Positions 39,375-48,499 of a DNA stretch of 64,000 bases are shown piece by piece. The DNA is taken from the NCBI RefSeq assembly GCF_017312725.1, contig NZ_BOPO01000091.1, forward strand, positions 1 through 64,000. The letters run 5' to 3'. The stretch comes from Actinocatenispora comari (GTDB lineage Bacteria; Actinomycetota; Actinomycetes; Mycobacteriales; Micromonosporaceae). A model generated the notes under the pieces. That model worked only from the letters and a program-made list of their open reading frames with translations, was not told the origin of the DNA and searched no databases. Position 1 is the stretch's first letter, and each line of letters begins with the position of its first letter. The translations under genes and the position numbers were made by a program.

Positions 39375-42300
39375 ATGCGCACCGTCGTGCTGCTCTCCAC
39401 CTCCGACACCGATCTGCTGTCGGCCCGCGCGTCCGGTCGCGGGTACCGGTGGGCCAACCCCGGCCGGCTCGACCTCACCGAGCTGCCCGCGCTGCTCGAC
39501 GGAGCGGACGTGGCCGTGGTGCGGCTGCTCGGTACGCCCGAGTCGTGGCGGGACGGGTTCGCCACACTGCGCCGGTCCGGACTGCCGCTGGTGGTACTGG
39601 GCGGTGAGCAGCGGCCGGACGCCGAGCTGATGCGGTTGTCCACGGTGCCGGCGGGCATCGCCGCCGACGCGCACCGGTACCTCGCCGAGGGCGGACCGGC
39701 GAACCTGGCCCAGCTGCACGCGTTCCTGTCCGACACGGTGCTGCTGACCGGCGAGGGGTTCGAGCCACCCGCCGCCGTGCCCGCCTGGGGGTACGCGCCG
39801 CGCGAGGTGCCGGCCGGCGACCTGCCACGGATCGGCGTGCTCTACTACCGCGCGCACGAAGCCAGCGGCAACACCGGGTTCGCGCACGCCCTCGCGGACG
39901 CGATCGACGCCACCGGCGAGGCGGTCGGTGTACCGATCTTCTCCACCTCGCTGCGCTCGGCTCCGGACGAGCTGTACGCGGCGCTGGGCACGCTCGACGC
40001 CCTGATCGTCACCGTGCTCGCCGCCGGCGGGATCACGCCGGCCGGCGCCGGTGCCGGCGGCGACGACGAGGCCTGGGACGTGGCCCGCATCCGCGCCCTG
40101 GACATCCCCGTTCTGCAAGGGCTCTGCCTGACCTCCAGCCGCGCCGAGTGGCAGTCCTCGGACGAGGGGGTGACGCCGCTGGACTCGGCGAACCAGATCG
40201 CGATCCCGGAGTTCGACGGGCGGATCGTGACGGTGCCGTTCTCGTTCAAGGAGATCGACGCCGACGGCCTGCCCCGGTACGAGGCCGACCCGGAGCGGTG
40301 CGCCCGCGTCGCCGGCATCGCCGTCGCGCACGCCCGGCTGCGGCACACCCCGCCGGCACGGCGGCGGATCGCGCTGATGCTCTCGGCGTACCCGACCAAG
40401 CACAGCAGGATCGGCAACGCGGTCGGGTTGGACACCCCGGTGTCCGCGGTGCGGCTGCTGCGCCGGCTGCGCGACGCCGGGTACGAGGTCGGCGAGATCC
40501 CCGGCCTCGACCCGACCGGCGACACCGAGCCCAGCCGCGAAAGCGGAGCCAAAGCGGGCCGCGAGAGCGGAGCCGAAGCGAGCCGGGAAAGCGACAGCGA
40601 GGCGGTCGCGGGCGGTACCGAGGCGAGCCATGAAGGCGGAACCGGGGCGGGTCTCGTCACGGACACCGAGGCGAGCCTGGCACGCGACACCGAGGCCGGG
40701 AACGCGTTGATCCACGCGCTGATCGCGGCCGGTGGGCAGGACGCCGAGTGGCTGACCGCGGGGCAGCTGACCGACGCGCACGTGCGGATCTCCGCCGCCG
40801 ACTACACGGCCTGGTTCGAGGAGCTGGACGCGGGCCTGCGCGACGCCGTGGTCGCGGCGTGGGGGCCGCCACCCGGGAGCCTGTTCGTCAACGACGCCAA
40901 CGAGATCGTGCTGGCGACGATTCGGGCCGGCAACGTGGTGCTGCTGATCCAGCCGCCACGTGGCTTCGGCGAGAACCCGGTCGCCATCTATCACGACCCG
41001 GATCTCGCACCGTCGCACCATTACCTCGCCGCGTACCGGTGGCTGGAGCGCGGGTTCGGCGCGCATGCGGTGGTACACCTGGGCAAGCACGGGTCGATGG
41101 AGTGGCTGCCCGGCAAGAACGCGGCGCTGTCGGCGGCGTGCGGGCCCGACGCCGCGATCGGCAACCTACCGCTGGTGTACCCGTTCCTGGTCAACGATCC
41201 GGGTGAGGGCGCGCAGGCGAAGCGGCGCGCGCACGCGGTCATCATCGACCATCTCGTGCCGCCGATGGCGCGGGCCGAGTCGTACGGCGAGCTGGCCCGG
41301 CTGGAACAGCTGATGGACGAGCACGCGAACATCGCCGCGATGGACCCGGCGAAGCTGCCGGCGATCCGGGCCGAGATCTGGACGCTGATGCAGGCCGCGC
41401 AGCTGCATCACGACCTGGGTTTGACCGACCGGCCGGCGGACGCGGAGTTCGACGACTTCCTGCTGCACGTGGACGGTTGGCTGTGCGAGGTGAAGGACGC
41501 GCAGATCCGGGACGGGCTGCACGTGCTCGGCCAGGCTCCGACGGGCGCGCAGCGGGTCGACCTGGTGCTCGCGATCCTGCGCGCGCAGCAGGTCTGGGGC
41601 GGCGAGGCGGCGAGCGTGCCGGGACTGCGGACCGCGCTGGGGCTCAAGGAGGGTGCCGAGGCGACCGCCGCGGTCGACGCGGTCGAGGCGCGGGCGCGCG
41701 CGCTGGTCGAGGCGATGGAGGACACCGGCTGGGAGCCGGCAGCCGCGGCGAACCTGACCGACGACCCGGAGGTACGCCGGGTGCTGGAGTTCGCGGCGAG
41801 CGAGGTGGTGCCGCGGCTGGCCGGTACCGCCGGCGAGCTCGACGCGGTGCTGCACGCCCTGGACGGCGGGTACGTGCCGGCCGGGCCGTCCGGTTCGCCG
41901 TTGCGCGGGCTGGTCAACGTGCTGCCCACCGGCCGCAACTTCTACACCGTCGACCCGCGCGCGGTGCCGTCCCGGCTGGCGTACGAGACCGGGCTGGCGA
42001 TGGCCGACTCGCTGCTGGCCCGGTACCTCGACGAGACGGGCGGCTACCCGGCGTCGGTGGGGCTGTCGGTGTGGGGCACCGCGGCGATGCGCACCTCCGG
42101 CGACGACGTGGCCGAGGTGCTGGCGCTGCTCGGCGTGCGACCGGTGTGGGACGAGGCGTCCCGCCGGGTGCGGGAGCTGGCGGTGGTGCCGCACGAGGAG
42201 CTGGGCCGGCCCCGGATCGACGTCACCGTCCGGATCTCCGGGTTCTTCCGGGACGCCTTCCCGCACGTGGTCGCGATGCTCGACGACGCGGTCCGGCTGG

Positions 42301-43121
42301 TCGCCGCGCTGGACGAGGAGGACGAGCACAACCACGTGCGCGCGCACACCCGCGCCGAGCTCGCCGCGCACGGCGACGAGCGCCGCGCCACCACCCGCAT
42401 CTTCGGCTCCGCGCCCGGCTCGTACGGGGCGGGCATCCTGCCGGTGGTCGAGTCCGGCAACTGGCGTGACGACGCGGACCTGGCCGAGGTGTACACCGCG
42501 TGGGGCGGCTTCGCGTACGGCCGGGATCTGGCCGGGCGGCCCGCGGCCGAGGACATGCGCGCCAACTACCGGCGCATCCAGGTCGCGGCGAAGAACATCG
42601 ACAGCCGCGAGCACGACATCGCCGACTCCGACGACTACTTCCAGTACCACGGGGGGATGGTCGCCACGGTGCGGGCGCTCACCGGTTCCGACCCGCGGGC
42701 CTACGTCGGCGACTCCACCTCGCCGGACGCGGTGCGCACCCGCTCCCTGCAGGAGGAGACGAACCGGGTGTTCCGCTCCCGGGTGGTCAACCCGCGGTGG
42801 ATCGGCGCGATGCGCCGGCACGGGTACAAGGGCGCGTTCGAGCTGGCCGCGACCGTCGACTACCTGTTCGGGTTCGATGCGACCACCGGCGTGATGCACG
42901 ACTGGATGTACGACCGGCTGGCGCACGAGTACGTGCTGGACGACGCGACGCAGCAGTTCCTGCGCGAGGCCAACCCGTGGGCGCTGCGCGGCATCGTGGA
43001 ACGGCTGCACGAGGCCGCCGAGCGCGGCCTGTGGGCCGAGCCCGACCCGGCGGTACTCGCCGCGATGCAGCAGGTCTACCTCGCCGTCGAGGGCGACCTG
43101 GAGGACGGACCGGGCGCGTGA
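39375..43121 (+). CDS. cobN: Cobaltochelatase large subunit CobN
   Basis: A 1248-residue enzyme that inserts Co2+ into hydrogenobyrinate a,c-diamide, powered by the AAA+ ChlID-type partner. Hallmarks: VLYYRAHEASGNTGFAHAL, the conserved PTKHSRIGNAVGLDTP, HLGKHGSMEWLPGKN, EDEHNHVRAHTRAELA and GAGILPVVESGNW. Residues about 382-442 form a Glu/Ser/Gly-rich degenerate repeat inserted between conserved blocks. ATG at 39375 follows GGGGAGG and the B12 riboswitch. cobF overlaps its stop. Confidence 0.97.
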   Translation: MRTVVLLSTSDTDLLSARASGRGYRWANPGRLDLTELPALLDGADVAVVRLLGTPESWRDGFATLRRSGLPLVVLGGEQRPDAELMRLSTVPAGIAADAHRYLAEGGPANLAQLHAFLSDTVLLTGEGFEPPAAVPAWGYAPREVPAGDLPRIGVLYYRAHEASGNTGFAHALADAIDATGEAVGVPIFSTSLRSAPDELYAALGTLDALIVTVLAAGGITPAGAGAGGDDEAWDVARIRALDIPVLQGLCLTSSRAEWQSSDEGVTPLDSANQIAIPEFDGRIVTVPFSFKEIDADGLPRYEADPERCARVAGIAVAHARLRHTPPARRRIALMLSAYPTKHSRIGNAVGLDTPVSAVRLLRRLRDAGYEVGEIPGLDPTGDTEPSRESGAKAGRESGAEASRESDSEAVAGGTEASHEGGTGAGLVTDTEASLARDTEAGNALIHALIAAGGQDAEWLTAGQLTDAHVRISAADYTAWFEELDAGLRDAVVAAWGPPPGSLFVNDANEIVLATIRAGNVVLLIQPPRGFGENPVAIYHDPDLAPSHHYLAAYRWLERGFGAHAVVHLGKHGSMEWLPGKNAALSAACGPDAAIGNLPLVYPFLVNDPGEGAQAKRRAHAVIIDHLVPPMARAESYGELARLEQLMDEHANIAAMDPAKLPAIRAEIWTLMQAAQLHHDLGLTDRPADAEFDDFLLHVDGWLCEVKDAQIRDGLHVLGQAPTGAQRVDLVLAILRAQQVWGGEAASVPGLRTALGLKEGAEATAAVDAVEARARALVEAMEDTGWEPAAAANLTDDPEVRRVLEFAASEVVPRLAGTAGELDAVLHALDGGYVPAGPSGSPLRGLVNVLPTGRNFYTVDPRAVPSRLAYETGLAMADSLLARYLDETGGYPASVGLSVWGTAAMRTSGDDVAEVLALLGVRPVWDEASRRVRELAVVPHEELGRPRIDVTVRISGFFRDAFPHVVAMLDDAVRLVAALDEEDEHNHVRAHTRAELAAHGDERRATTRIFGSAPGSYGAGILPVVESGNWRDDADLAEVYTAWGGFAYGRDLAGRPAAEDMRANYRRIQVAAKNIDSREHDIADSDDYFQYHGGMVATVRALTGSDPRAYVGDSTSPDAVRTRSLQEETNRVFRSRVVNPRWIGAMRRHGYKGAFELAATVDYLFGFDATTGVMHDWMYDRLAHEYVLDDATQQFLREANPWALRGIVERLHEAAERGLWAEPDPAVLAAMQQVYLAVEGDLEDGPGA

Positions 43122-43906
43122 GCGAGCACGGTGGGTCGAGGCGGCGGATCGTGCTGATCGGCATCGGGCCGGGCGATCCGGAACAGGTGACGCTCGAAGC
43201 GGTCCGGGCGATGAACGAGGTCGGCCGGTTCGTCGTCACCGAGAAGCACCGCCCGGACGGCGATCCGCTGGCCGCCGCCCGCCTGGCGCTGCTGGCCCGG
43301 TACGTGGCCGGCGAACCCGAGGTGGTCGTCGTCGCGGACGTGGAGCGCGATCGCACGCCGGCCGGTGCCGCCGGGTACCGGCAGGCGGTCGCCGACTGGC
43401 ACGCGGCCCGGGCGCGACGCTGGGCCGCCGCGCTCGACGGGTACCACGGCGACGTCGGGTTCCTGGTCTGGGGCGACCCCGCGCTGTACGACTCCACCAT
43501 CCGGGTGCTGAACCGGGTCGCCGACGCCACCGGGGCGCGGCTGCACGTGGTACCGGGCGTGTCCAGCCTGTCCGCGCTGGCCGCGCGGCACCGCATCGTG
43601 CTGCACGACATCGGCGAGCCGCTGCACGTCACCACCGGGCGCCGGCTCGCCGAGGCGGTCGCGCAGGGCCACTCCGCCATCGCCGTACTGCTGAACCGGT
43701 CGCTCGCGGAGCTCGACGCGCTGGACCCCACCGGCTGGCACGTCTGGTGGGGGGCCAACCTCGGCACCGGGTCCGAACAGCTCGTCGCCGGCGACCTCGC
43801 CAGCGCCCGGCCCCGGATCGCCGCCGCCCGCGCCGCCGCGCGCGCGGCCGCGGGTTGGGTGCTGGACCTGCACCTGCTGCGCCGCGAGCGCGACGGGACG
43901 ACCTGA
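43118..43906 (+). CDS. cobF: Precorrin-6A synthase (deacetylating) CobF
   Basis: A 262-residue SAM methyltransferase that methylates C1 of precorrin-5 with loss of acetate, a step specific to the aerobic pathway. Signatures: VLIGIGPGDPEQVTLEAV, FVVTEKHRPDGDPL, GFLVWGDPALYDSTIRVL, VPGVSSLSALAARH and VLLNRSLAEL. GTG at 43118 is in a GTGA overlap with the cobN stop, so both are controlled by the riboswitch. Its presence supports the aerobic route. Confidence 0.94.
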   Translation: MSEHGGSRRRIVLIGIGPGDPEQVTLEAVRAMNEVGRFVVTEKHRPDGDPLAAARLALLARYVAGEPEVVVVADVERDRTPAGAAGYRQAVADWHAARARRWAAALDGYHGDVGFLVWGDPALYDSTIRVLNRVADATGARLHVVPGVSSLSALAARHRIVLHDIGEPLHVTTGRRLAEAVAQGHSAIAVLLNRSLAELDALDPTGWHVWWGANLGTGSEQLVAGDLASARPRIAAARAAARAAAGWVLDLHLLRRERDGTT

Positions 43907-43928
43907 CGCGCCGACCTATGCTGGCGCG

Positions 43929-44549
43929 GTGAGCCAACCTGCGCAACCACCACCCGGAGCGGTTCAGCTGACCGATCTCACGTCCCCGCGGGGACGCAGG
44001 CGGCTGGCCACCGGCCGGGCGGTCCGGTACCTGCTGATCCTCGGCTACGCCGTGGTGGTCGCGGCCTACCTGCCGGTCGAGATCCGGCATGCGGTCCGCA
44101 ACCACTGGTCGGTCGGCGCGATCCTGCTCAACACGGTGTTCGCGCTGGCCTGCGTCACCGTGATCCTGGTCGGCGCACTGAAGGTGATGCGCCCGACGAT
44201 GAGCCGGCTGGTGCTCGGCGTGCACAGCTGGATCGAGGGCACCGAGCTGGTGGCCGAGGGCGGTGTCCGGGGCCGGGTCGACCTGGCGAGCTGCGAGGCC
44301 CGGCTGGGCACCGCGACCGGGGACGGCGCCACCGTCACGCCGAGCCGGGTGTCGGCGCCGGTGCTGCTGCTGGGGCCCGATCGCGAGGGCCGGCACCTGG
44401 CGTACCCGCTGGGCGAGCCGACGATCGGCTCGCTGCGCCCGGCCGGCGACCTGGACACGCTCGCCCGCTACCTCGCCGCCGGGGCCACGGAATCCGCCCG
44501 CCGCACCGCCACCGAGCTGGCCCGGCTGGCGGCCCGCCCGCCGCGCTGA
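43929..44549 (+). CDS. Hypothetical two-helix membrane protein
   Basis: A 206-residue protein. After a polar 30-residue start come two membrane helices (YLLILGYAVVVAAYLPVEI and AILLNTVFALACVTVILVGAL), then a 110-residue soluble domain with alternating strands (APVLLLGPDREGRHLAYPLG) and an Ala/Arg-rich end. The tail faces the cytoplasm if the positive-inside rule holds. I do not recognise a family. GTG at 43929 lies 22 bases after cobF, so it may be the last gene of that operon; nothing ties it to cobalamin. Confidence 0.7.
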   Translation: MSQPAQPPPGAVQLTDLTSPRGRRRLATGRAVRYLLILGYAVVVAAYLPVEIRHAVRNHWSVGAILLNTVFALACVTVILVGALKVMRPTMSRLVLGVHSWIEGTELVAEGGVRGRVDLASCEARLGTATGDGATVTPSRVSAPVLLLGPDREGRHLAYPLGEPTIGSLRPAGDLDTLARYLAAGATESARRTATELARLAARPPR

Positions 44550-44593
44550 GCCCACCCGGCGCGGGCGCGCGTCGGCCTGATTACCTGCAAGTA

Positions 44594-44652
44594 ACATATC
44601 GCCGGCGTATCGAGAATCGGATACGCGACGGCAACGCGGCGACGACTTGACT
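44594..44652 (+). promoter_or_regulatory. VanR-type promoter element of vanHAX
   Basis: A 59-base element ends in TTGACT (44647-44652), 7 bases before the vanH ATG. It shares 46 of 59 bases, without gaps, with the element before vanY at 50776-50834. It contains an inverted repeat CGTATC (44606-44611) and GATACG (44620-44625), and the palindrome CGCCGGCG. No ribosome site precedes vanH, which points to a leaderless transcript with TTGACT as the -10 element and VanR bound upstream (inference). Confidence 0.65.
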
Positions 44653-44659
44653 GACCGGC

Positions 44660-45691
44660 ATGAGCTACCGGGAGCCAGTACGAGTTGCGGCCCGCCCCGC
44701 CCGGCCGACGGCACCCCCCGCGGCGCCGACGGCGACCGGGATCACCGTGTACAGCTGCGGGCCCGACGAGGCCGCCCTGTTCCGCACGCTGGCACCGCGC
44801 CTCGGCGTGCTTGCCACCATCACCGAGACGCCGCTGTCGGCGGACAACGTCGCGCTGGCCGCGGGGAACCGCAGCATCAGCGTCGGCCACAAGACCCGGA
44901 TCGGCAACACCACGCTGCGTGCGCTGAGCCGGGCCGGCGTGCGGTACGTGTCCACCCGCAGCGTCGGGTTCGACCACATCGACGTCGCCTACGCCGCGAG
45001 CATCGGCGTGTGCGTGGAGAACGTCGCGTACTCACCCGACAGCGTCGCCGACTACACGCTGATGCTGATGCTGATGGCGGTGCGACACACCCGGTCCGTG
45101 CTCACCCGGGTCGACCGGTACGACTACCGGCTGACCGAGCAGCGCGGCCGGGAGCTGCGCGACCTGACCGTCGGGGTGGTCGGCACCGGACGCATCGGCG
45201 CCGCGGTCATCGACCGGCTGTCCGGCTTCGGCTGCCGGATACTGGCCCACGACCAGCATCCGGCCACCGCGGCCGAGCACGTGTCGTTCGACGAGCTGCT
45301 GCACGGCAGCGACATCGTCACGCTGCACACCCCGCTCACCGCGGGCACCTACCACCTGCTCGACCGCGAGCGGATCGGGCGGCTGCGCCGGGGCGCGATC
45401 GTCGTCAACACCGGTCGCGGCCCGCTGGTCGACAGCGACGCGCTGCTCACCGCGCTGGAGTCCGGGCAGCTGGGCGGTGCGGCGCTGGACGTGGTCGAGG
45501 GCGAGGAAGGGATCTTCTACGCCGACCGCCGGGACGCGCCGCCGACCGGCACCACGCTGGCCCGGCTGCAGCAGCTGCCGAACGTCGTCGTCAGCCCGCA
45601 CACCGCCTACTACACCGACCACGCGCTGCGCGACACGGTCGAGAACTCCATCGCCAACTGTCTCCGATTCGAAAGCAGAAACCATGACTAG
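44660..45691 (+). CDS. vanH: D-lactate dehydrogenase VanH
   Basis: A 343-residue NADH-dependent enzyme that reduces pyruvate to D-lactate for D-Ala-D-Lac synthesis. It has the D-2-hydroxyacid dehydrogenase fold: cofactor loop VGTGRIG (about 174-180), catalytic Arg253 in NTGRGP, an acidic EGEEGIFY motif from about 280 that is specific to VanH/D-LDH, and His314 in SPHTAYYT. RSVGFDHIDVAYA and the SPDSVADYTLMLM helix are also typical. The first 25 residues are an unusual Pro/Ala-rich extension. First gene of vanHAX. Confidence 0.96.
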   Translation: MSYREPVRVAARPARPTAPPAAPTATGITVYSCGPDEAALFRTLAPRLGVLATITETPLSADNVALAAGNRSISVGHKTRIGNTTLRALSRAGVRYVSTRSVGFDHIDVAYAASIGVCVENVAYSPDSVADYTLMLMLMAVRHTRSVLTRVDRYDYRLTEQRGRELRDLTVGVVGTGRIGAAVIDRLSGFGCRILAHDQHPATAAEHVSFDELLHGSDIVTLHTPLTAGTYHLLDRERIGRLRRGAIVVNTGRGPLVDSDALLTALESGQLGGAALDVVEGEEGIFYADRRDAPPTGTTLARLQQLPNVVVSPHTAYYTDHALRDTVENSIANCLRFESRNHD

Positions 45692-46724
45692 GTTGAAGGT
45701 CGGCATCGTGTTCGGCGGCTGCTCCGAGGAGCACCCCATCTCGGTCAAGTCCGCGCAGGAGGTGGCGAGAAACCTCGACCTGACGAAGTACGAGCCGTTC
45801 TACGTCGGCATCACCCGAAGCGGCGCCTGGAAGCTGTGCGACGGCCCGGCCCCGGACTGGGAGAACGGCAACTGCCGGCCGGCCGTGCTGTCCCCCGACC
45901 GCAGGGTGCGCGGGCTGCTGGTGTTCGACGAGGGCAAGTACGAGACGATCGAGCTGGACCTGGTCTTCCCGGTACTGCACGGCAAGCTCGGCGAGGACGG
46001 CGCCATGCAGGGGCTGCTGGAGCTGTCCGGCATGCCGTACGTGGGATGCGACATCCAGAGCTCCGCGCTGTGCATGGACAAGTCGCTGGCGTACCTGGTG
46101 GTGCGCAGCGCGGGGATCGCCACGCCGGACTTCTGGACCTTCACCGCCGGCGAGACCATCGACCCGGACCTGTTCAGCTATCCCATCTTCGTCAAGCCGG
46201 CCCGCTCGGGCTCCTCGTTCGGGGTGGGCAAGGCGGCCGGGCCGGCGGACCTGCCCGGCGCGGTGGCCGCGGCGCGCGAGTTCGACTCGAAGGTGCTGAT
46301 CGAGGCGGCGGTCGCCGGGACCGAGGTCGGCTGCGCGATCCTCGGCAACGACACCGACCTGGTCGCCGGCGAGGTCGACCAGATCACCCTGTCGCACGGC
46401 TTCTTCAAGATCCACCAGGAGAACTCGCCCGAGACCGGCTCGGAGAACTCCACCGTCACCGTGCCGGCGAACATCTCAGGCCCGACCCGGGAGCTCGTCC
46501 GGGAGACCGCGAAGGCGATCTACCGTGCCCTGGGCTGCCGCGGGCTGGCCCGGGTGGACATGTTCCTGACCGACGACGGCACCGTGGTCCTCAACGAGGT
46601 CAACACCTTCCCCGGTACCACCTCGTACAGCCGGTACCCGCGGATGATGGCGGCCGCCGGGCTGCCGCTCACCGAGGTGATCGACCGGATCGCGGCACTG
46701 GCCCTGACCGGAAGCCGGCGATGA
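45684..46724 (+). CDS. vanA: D-Ala--D-Lac ligase VanA-type
   Basis: A 346-residue ATP-grasp ligase that joins D-Ala and D-Lac to make the vancomycin-resistant stem end. Motifs: VGIVFGGCSEEHPISVKSA, the SGSSFGV ATP loop, ENSPETGSENS in the omega loop, and EVNTFPG for the active-site end. His244 in KIHQE replaces the Tyr of D-Ala-D-Ala ligases, the mark of D-lactate specificity. Its ATG overlaps the vanH stop by 8 bases and its stop overlaps vanX (ATGA). Length is normal. Chromosomal actinomycete vanA homologues are the likely origin of clinical ones. Confidence 0.96.
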   Translation: MTRLKVGIVFGGCSEEHPISVKSAQEVARNLDLTKYEPFYVGITRSGAWKLCDGPAPDWENGNCRPAVLSPDRRVRGLLVFDEGKYETIELDLVFPVLHGKLGEDGAMQGLLELSGMPYVGCDIQSSALCMDKSLAYLVVRSAGIATPDFWTFTAGETIDPDLFSYPIFVKPARSGSSFGVGKAAGPADLPGAVAAAREFDSKVLIEAAVAGTEVGCAILGNDTDLVAGEVDQITLSHGFFKIHQENSPETGSENSTVTVPANISGPTRELVRETAKAIYRALGCRGLARVDMFLTDDGTVVLNEVNTFPGTTSYSRYPRMMAAAGLPLTEVIDRIAALALTGSRR

Positions 46725-47335
46725 ACGGCGACTTCGTCTTCGTGGACGAGTTCGTGCCCGGGATCCGCTGGGACGCCAAGTACGCCACCTGGGACAACTT
46801 CACCGGCAAGCCGGTGGACGGCTACGCGGCGAACCGCATCGTCGGCACCAAGGCGCTGTGCACCGCGCTGGACGACGCGCGGCGGCAGGCCGAGTCGCTC
46901 GGCTTCGGGTTGCTGCTGTGGGACGCCTACCGCCCGCAACGCGCAGTGGACCGGTTCCTGCGCTGGTCGACCGAACCCGAGGACGGCCGGACCAAGCGGC
47001 GGCACCACCCGAACATCGACCGTGCCGCGATGATCGAACAGGGTTACGTGGCGAGGCGGTCCGGGCACAGCCGGGGCAGCACCGTCGACCTGACCCTGTA
47101 CCACCTCGACACCGGGGAGCTCGCCGCGATGGGCGGCGACCACGACCTGATGGACCCGATCTCCCACCACCGGGCGGCGGGCCTCGCGCCGGCCGCGGCG
47201 GCCAACCGGGACCAGCTGCGCGAGCTGATGTGCGCCAGCGGATTCCGCCCGTACGACTGCGAGTGGTGGCACTACACGCTGGCCGACGAGCCGTACCCGG
47301 ACACCTACTTCGACTTCCCCATCCTCGCCAGCTGA
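46721..47335 (+). CDS. vanX: D-Ala-D-Ala dipeptidase VanX
   Basis: A 204-residue zinc dipeptidase that hydrolyses D-Ala-D-Ala so that only D-Ala-D-Lac enters precursors. All key residues match VanX numbering: Arg71 in DAYRP, His116 and Asp123 in SGHSRGSTVDL, Glu181 and His184 in EWWHY. No signal peptide, so cytoplasmic as expected. The ATG overlaps the vanA stop. Confidence 0.97.
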   Translation: MNGDFVFVDEFVPGIRWDAKYATWDNFTGKPVDGYAANRIVGTKALCTALDDARRQAESLGFGLLLWDAYRPQRAVDRFLRWSTEPEDGRTKRRHHPNIDRAAMIEQGYVARRSGHSRGSTVDLTLYHLDTGELAAMGGDHDLMDPISHHRAAGLAPAAAANRDQLRELMCASGFRPYDCEWWHYTLADEPYPDTYFDFPILAS

Positions 47336-47362
47336 GCCGACCCCCGTCACCAGACAAGGACC

Positions 47363-48499
47363 ATGCATGCCACCGCACCCGTGCCCCGGGGCACCCGCGT
47401 GAGCGCGCCACGCGTCGTCGTCGCCGGCGGCCACTCGGCCGGCCACATCGAGCCCGCGATGAACCTCGCCGACGCGCTGCGCCGGCTGGACCCCACCGCC
47501 GAGATCACCGCGCTGGGCACGGTCCGCGGGCTGGACACCACGCTCGTCCCGGCTCGCGGCTACCCGCTGGAGCTGATCCCGCCGGTACCGTTGCCGCGCA
47601 ACCTGAACCTCGCCCTGTTGCAGACCCCGGGCAAGCTGCGCGACTCGGTGCGGGCGGCCGGCACCGTACTCGACCGGGTACGTGCCGAGGCCGTGGTCGG
47701 CTTCGGCGGCTACGTGGCCGCGCCCGCCTACCTCGCCGCGCACCGGCGCGGGCTGCCCATCGTCGTGCACGAGGCGAACGCCCAGCCCGGTGTCGCCAAC
47801 CGCCTCGCGGCCCGGCTGACCACGCACGTGTTCACCGCCACCCCGGCAGTACGGCTGGCGCACGCCACCGCGATCGGGATCCCGCTGCGGCCGGCGATCA
47901 CCGGGCTGGACCGGTCCGCGCTGCGCGCCGCGGCCCGGCGGCGGTTCGGCCTGCACCCGGACGGGCCGGTACTGCTGGTCACCGGCGGGTCGCAGGGCGC
48001 CCGGGCGATCAACGTCGCGGTCTCCGGCGCCGCACCGGCGCTGCGCGCGGCCGGCGTGCAGGTGCTGCACATCACCGGGCCGCAGCACGAGGTCGAGGCA
48101 CCCGCCGGCGACCCGCCGTACGTGGTGCTGCGCTACGTCGACGAGATGCAGTACGCCTATGCCGCCGCCGACTTCGTGATCTGCCGGTCCGGGGCGATGA
48201 CCTGCGCCGAGCTGACGTCCGTCGGGCTTCCCGCGGCGTACGTACCGCTGCCGCTGCGCGGCGGCGAGCAGCGGCACAACGCCGAGCCGATCGTCGCGGC
48301 TGGCGGCGGGCTGCTGGTCGACAACGCCGACCTCGACCCGGCCTGGGTGCTGAGCAGCCTGCTCCCGGTGCTCACCGATCCGGCCCGGATCGCGGCCATG
48401 TCTGCCGCCGCGTCCGCGGCCGGCGCCCCCGACGCGGACGCCGTCCTGGCCCGGCACGTGCTGGGCCTCATCGCCGACCGGCGCCGGGACGCCCGGTGA
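47363..48499 (+). CDS. MurG-like UDP-GlcNAc transferase in the van operon
   Basis: A 378-residue GT28 enzyme. It has the MurG lipid-binding G-loops (VVVAGGHSAGHIEPAM, VVGFGGYVAAPAYLAA), VVHEANAQPGVANRLAAR, LLVTGGSQGARAINVAV, CRSGAMTCAEL, where the Glu region binds UDP-GlcNAc, and LRGGEQRHNAEPIV. MurG adds GlcNAc to lipid I to form lipid II on the inner face of the membrane. The housekeeping murG normally sits in the dcw cluster, so this is probably a second copy devoted to D-Lac-ended lipid I. Start uncertain: ATG 47363 or GTG 47399. Confidence 0.9.
   Translation: MHATAPVPRGTRVSAPRVVVAGGHSAGHIEPAMNLADALRRLDPTAEITALGTVRGLDTTLVPARGYPLELIPPVPLPRNLNLALLQTPGKLRDSVRAAGTVLDRVRAEAVVGFGGYVAAPAYLAAHRRGLPIVVHEANAQPGVANRLAARLTTHVFTATPAVRLAHATAIGIPLRPAITGLDRSALRAAARRRFGLHPDGPVLLVTGGSQGARAINVAVSGAAPALRAAGVQVLHITGPQHEVEAPAGDPPYVVLRYVDEMQYAYAAADFVICRSGAMTCAELTSVGLPAAYVPLPLRGGEQRHNAEPIVAAGGGLLVDNADLDPAWVLSSLLPVLTDPARIAAMSAAASAAGAPDADAVLARHVLGLIADRRRDAR

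Noticed and set aside
44647-44652. TTGACT before vanH as a -35 box
   Set aside because: A -35 there would put the -10 and transcript start inside the coding region with no suitable hexamer; the 6-7 base distance to ATG in both vanH and vanY fits a -10 element of a leaderless promoter better.
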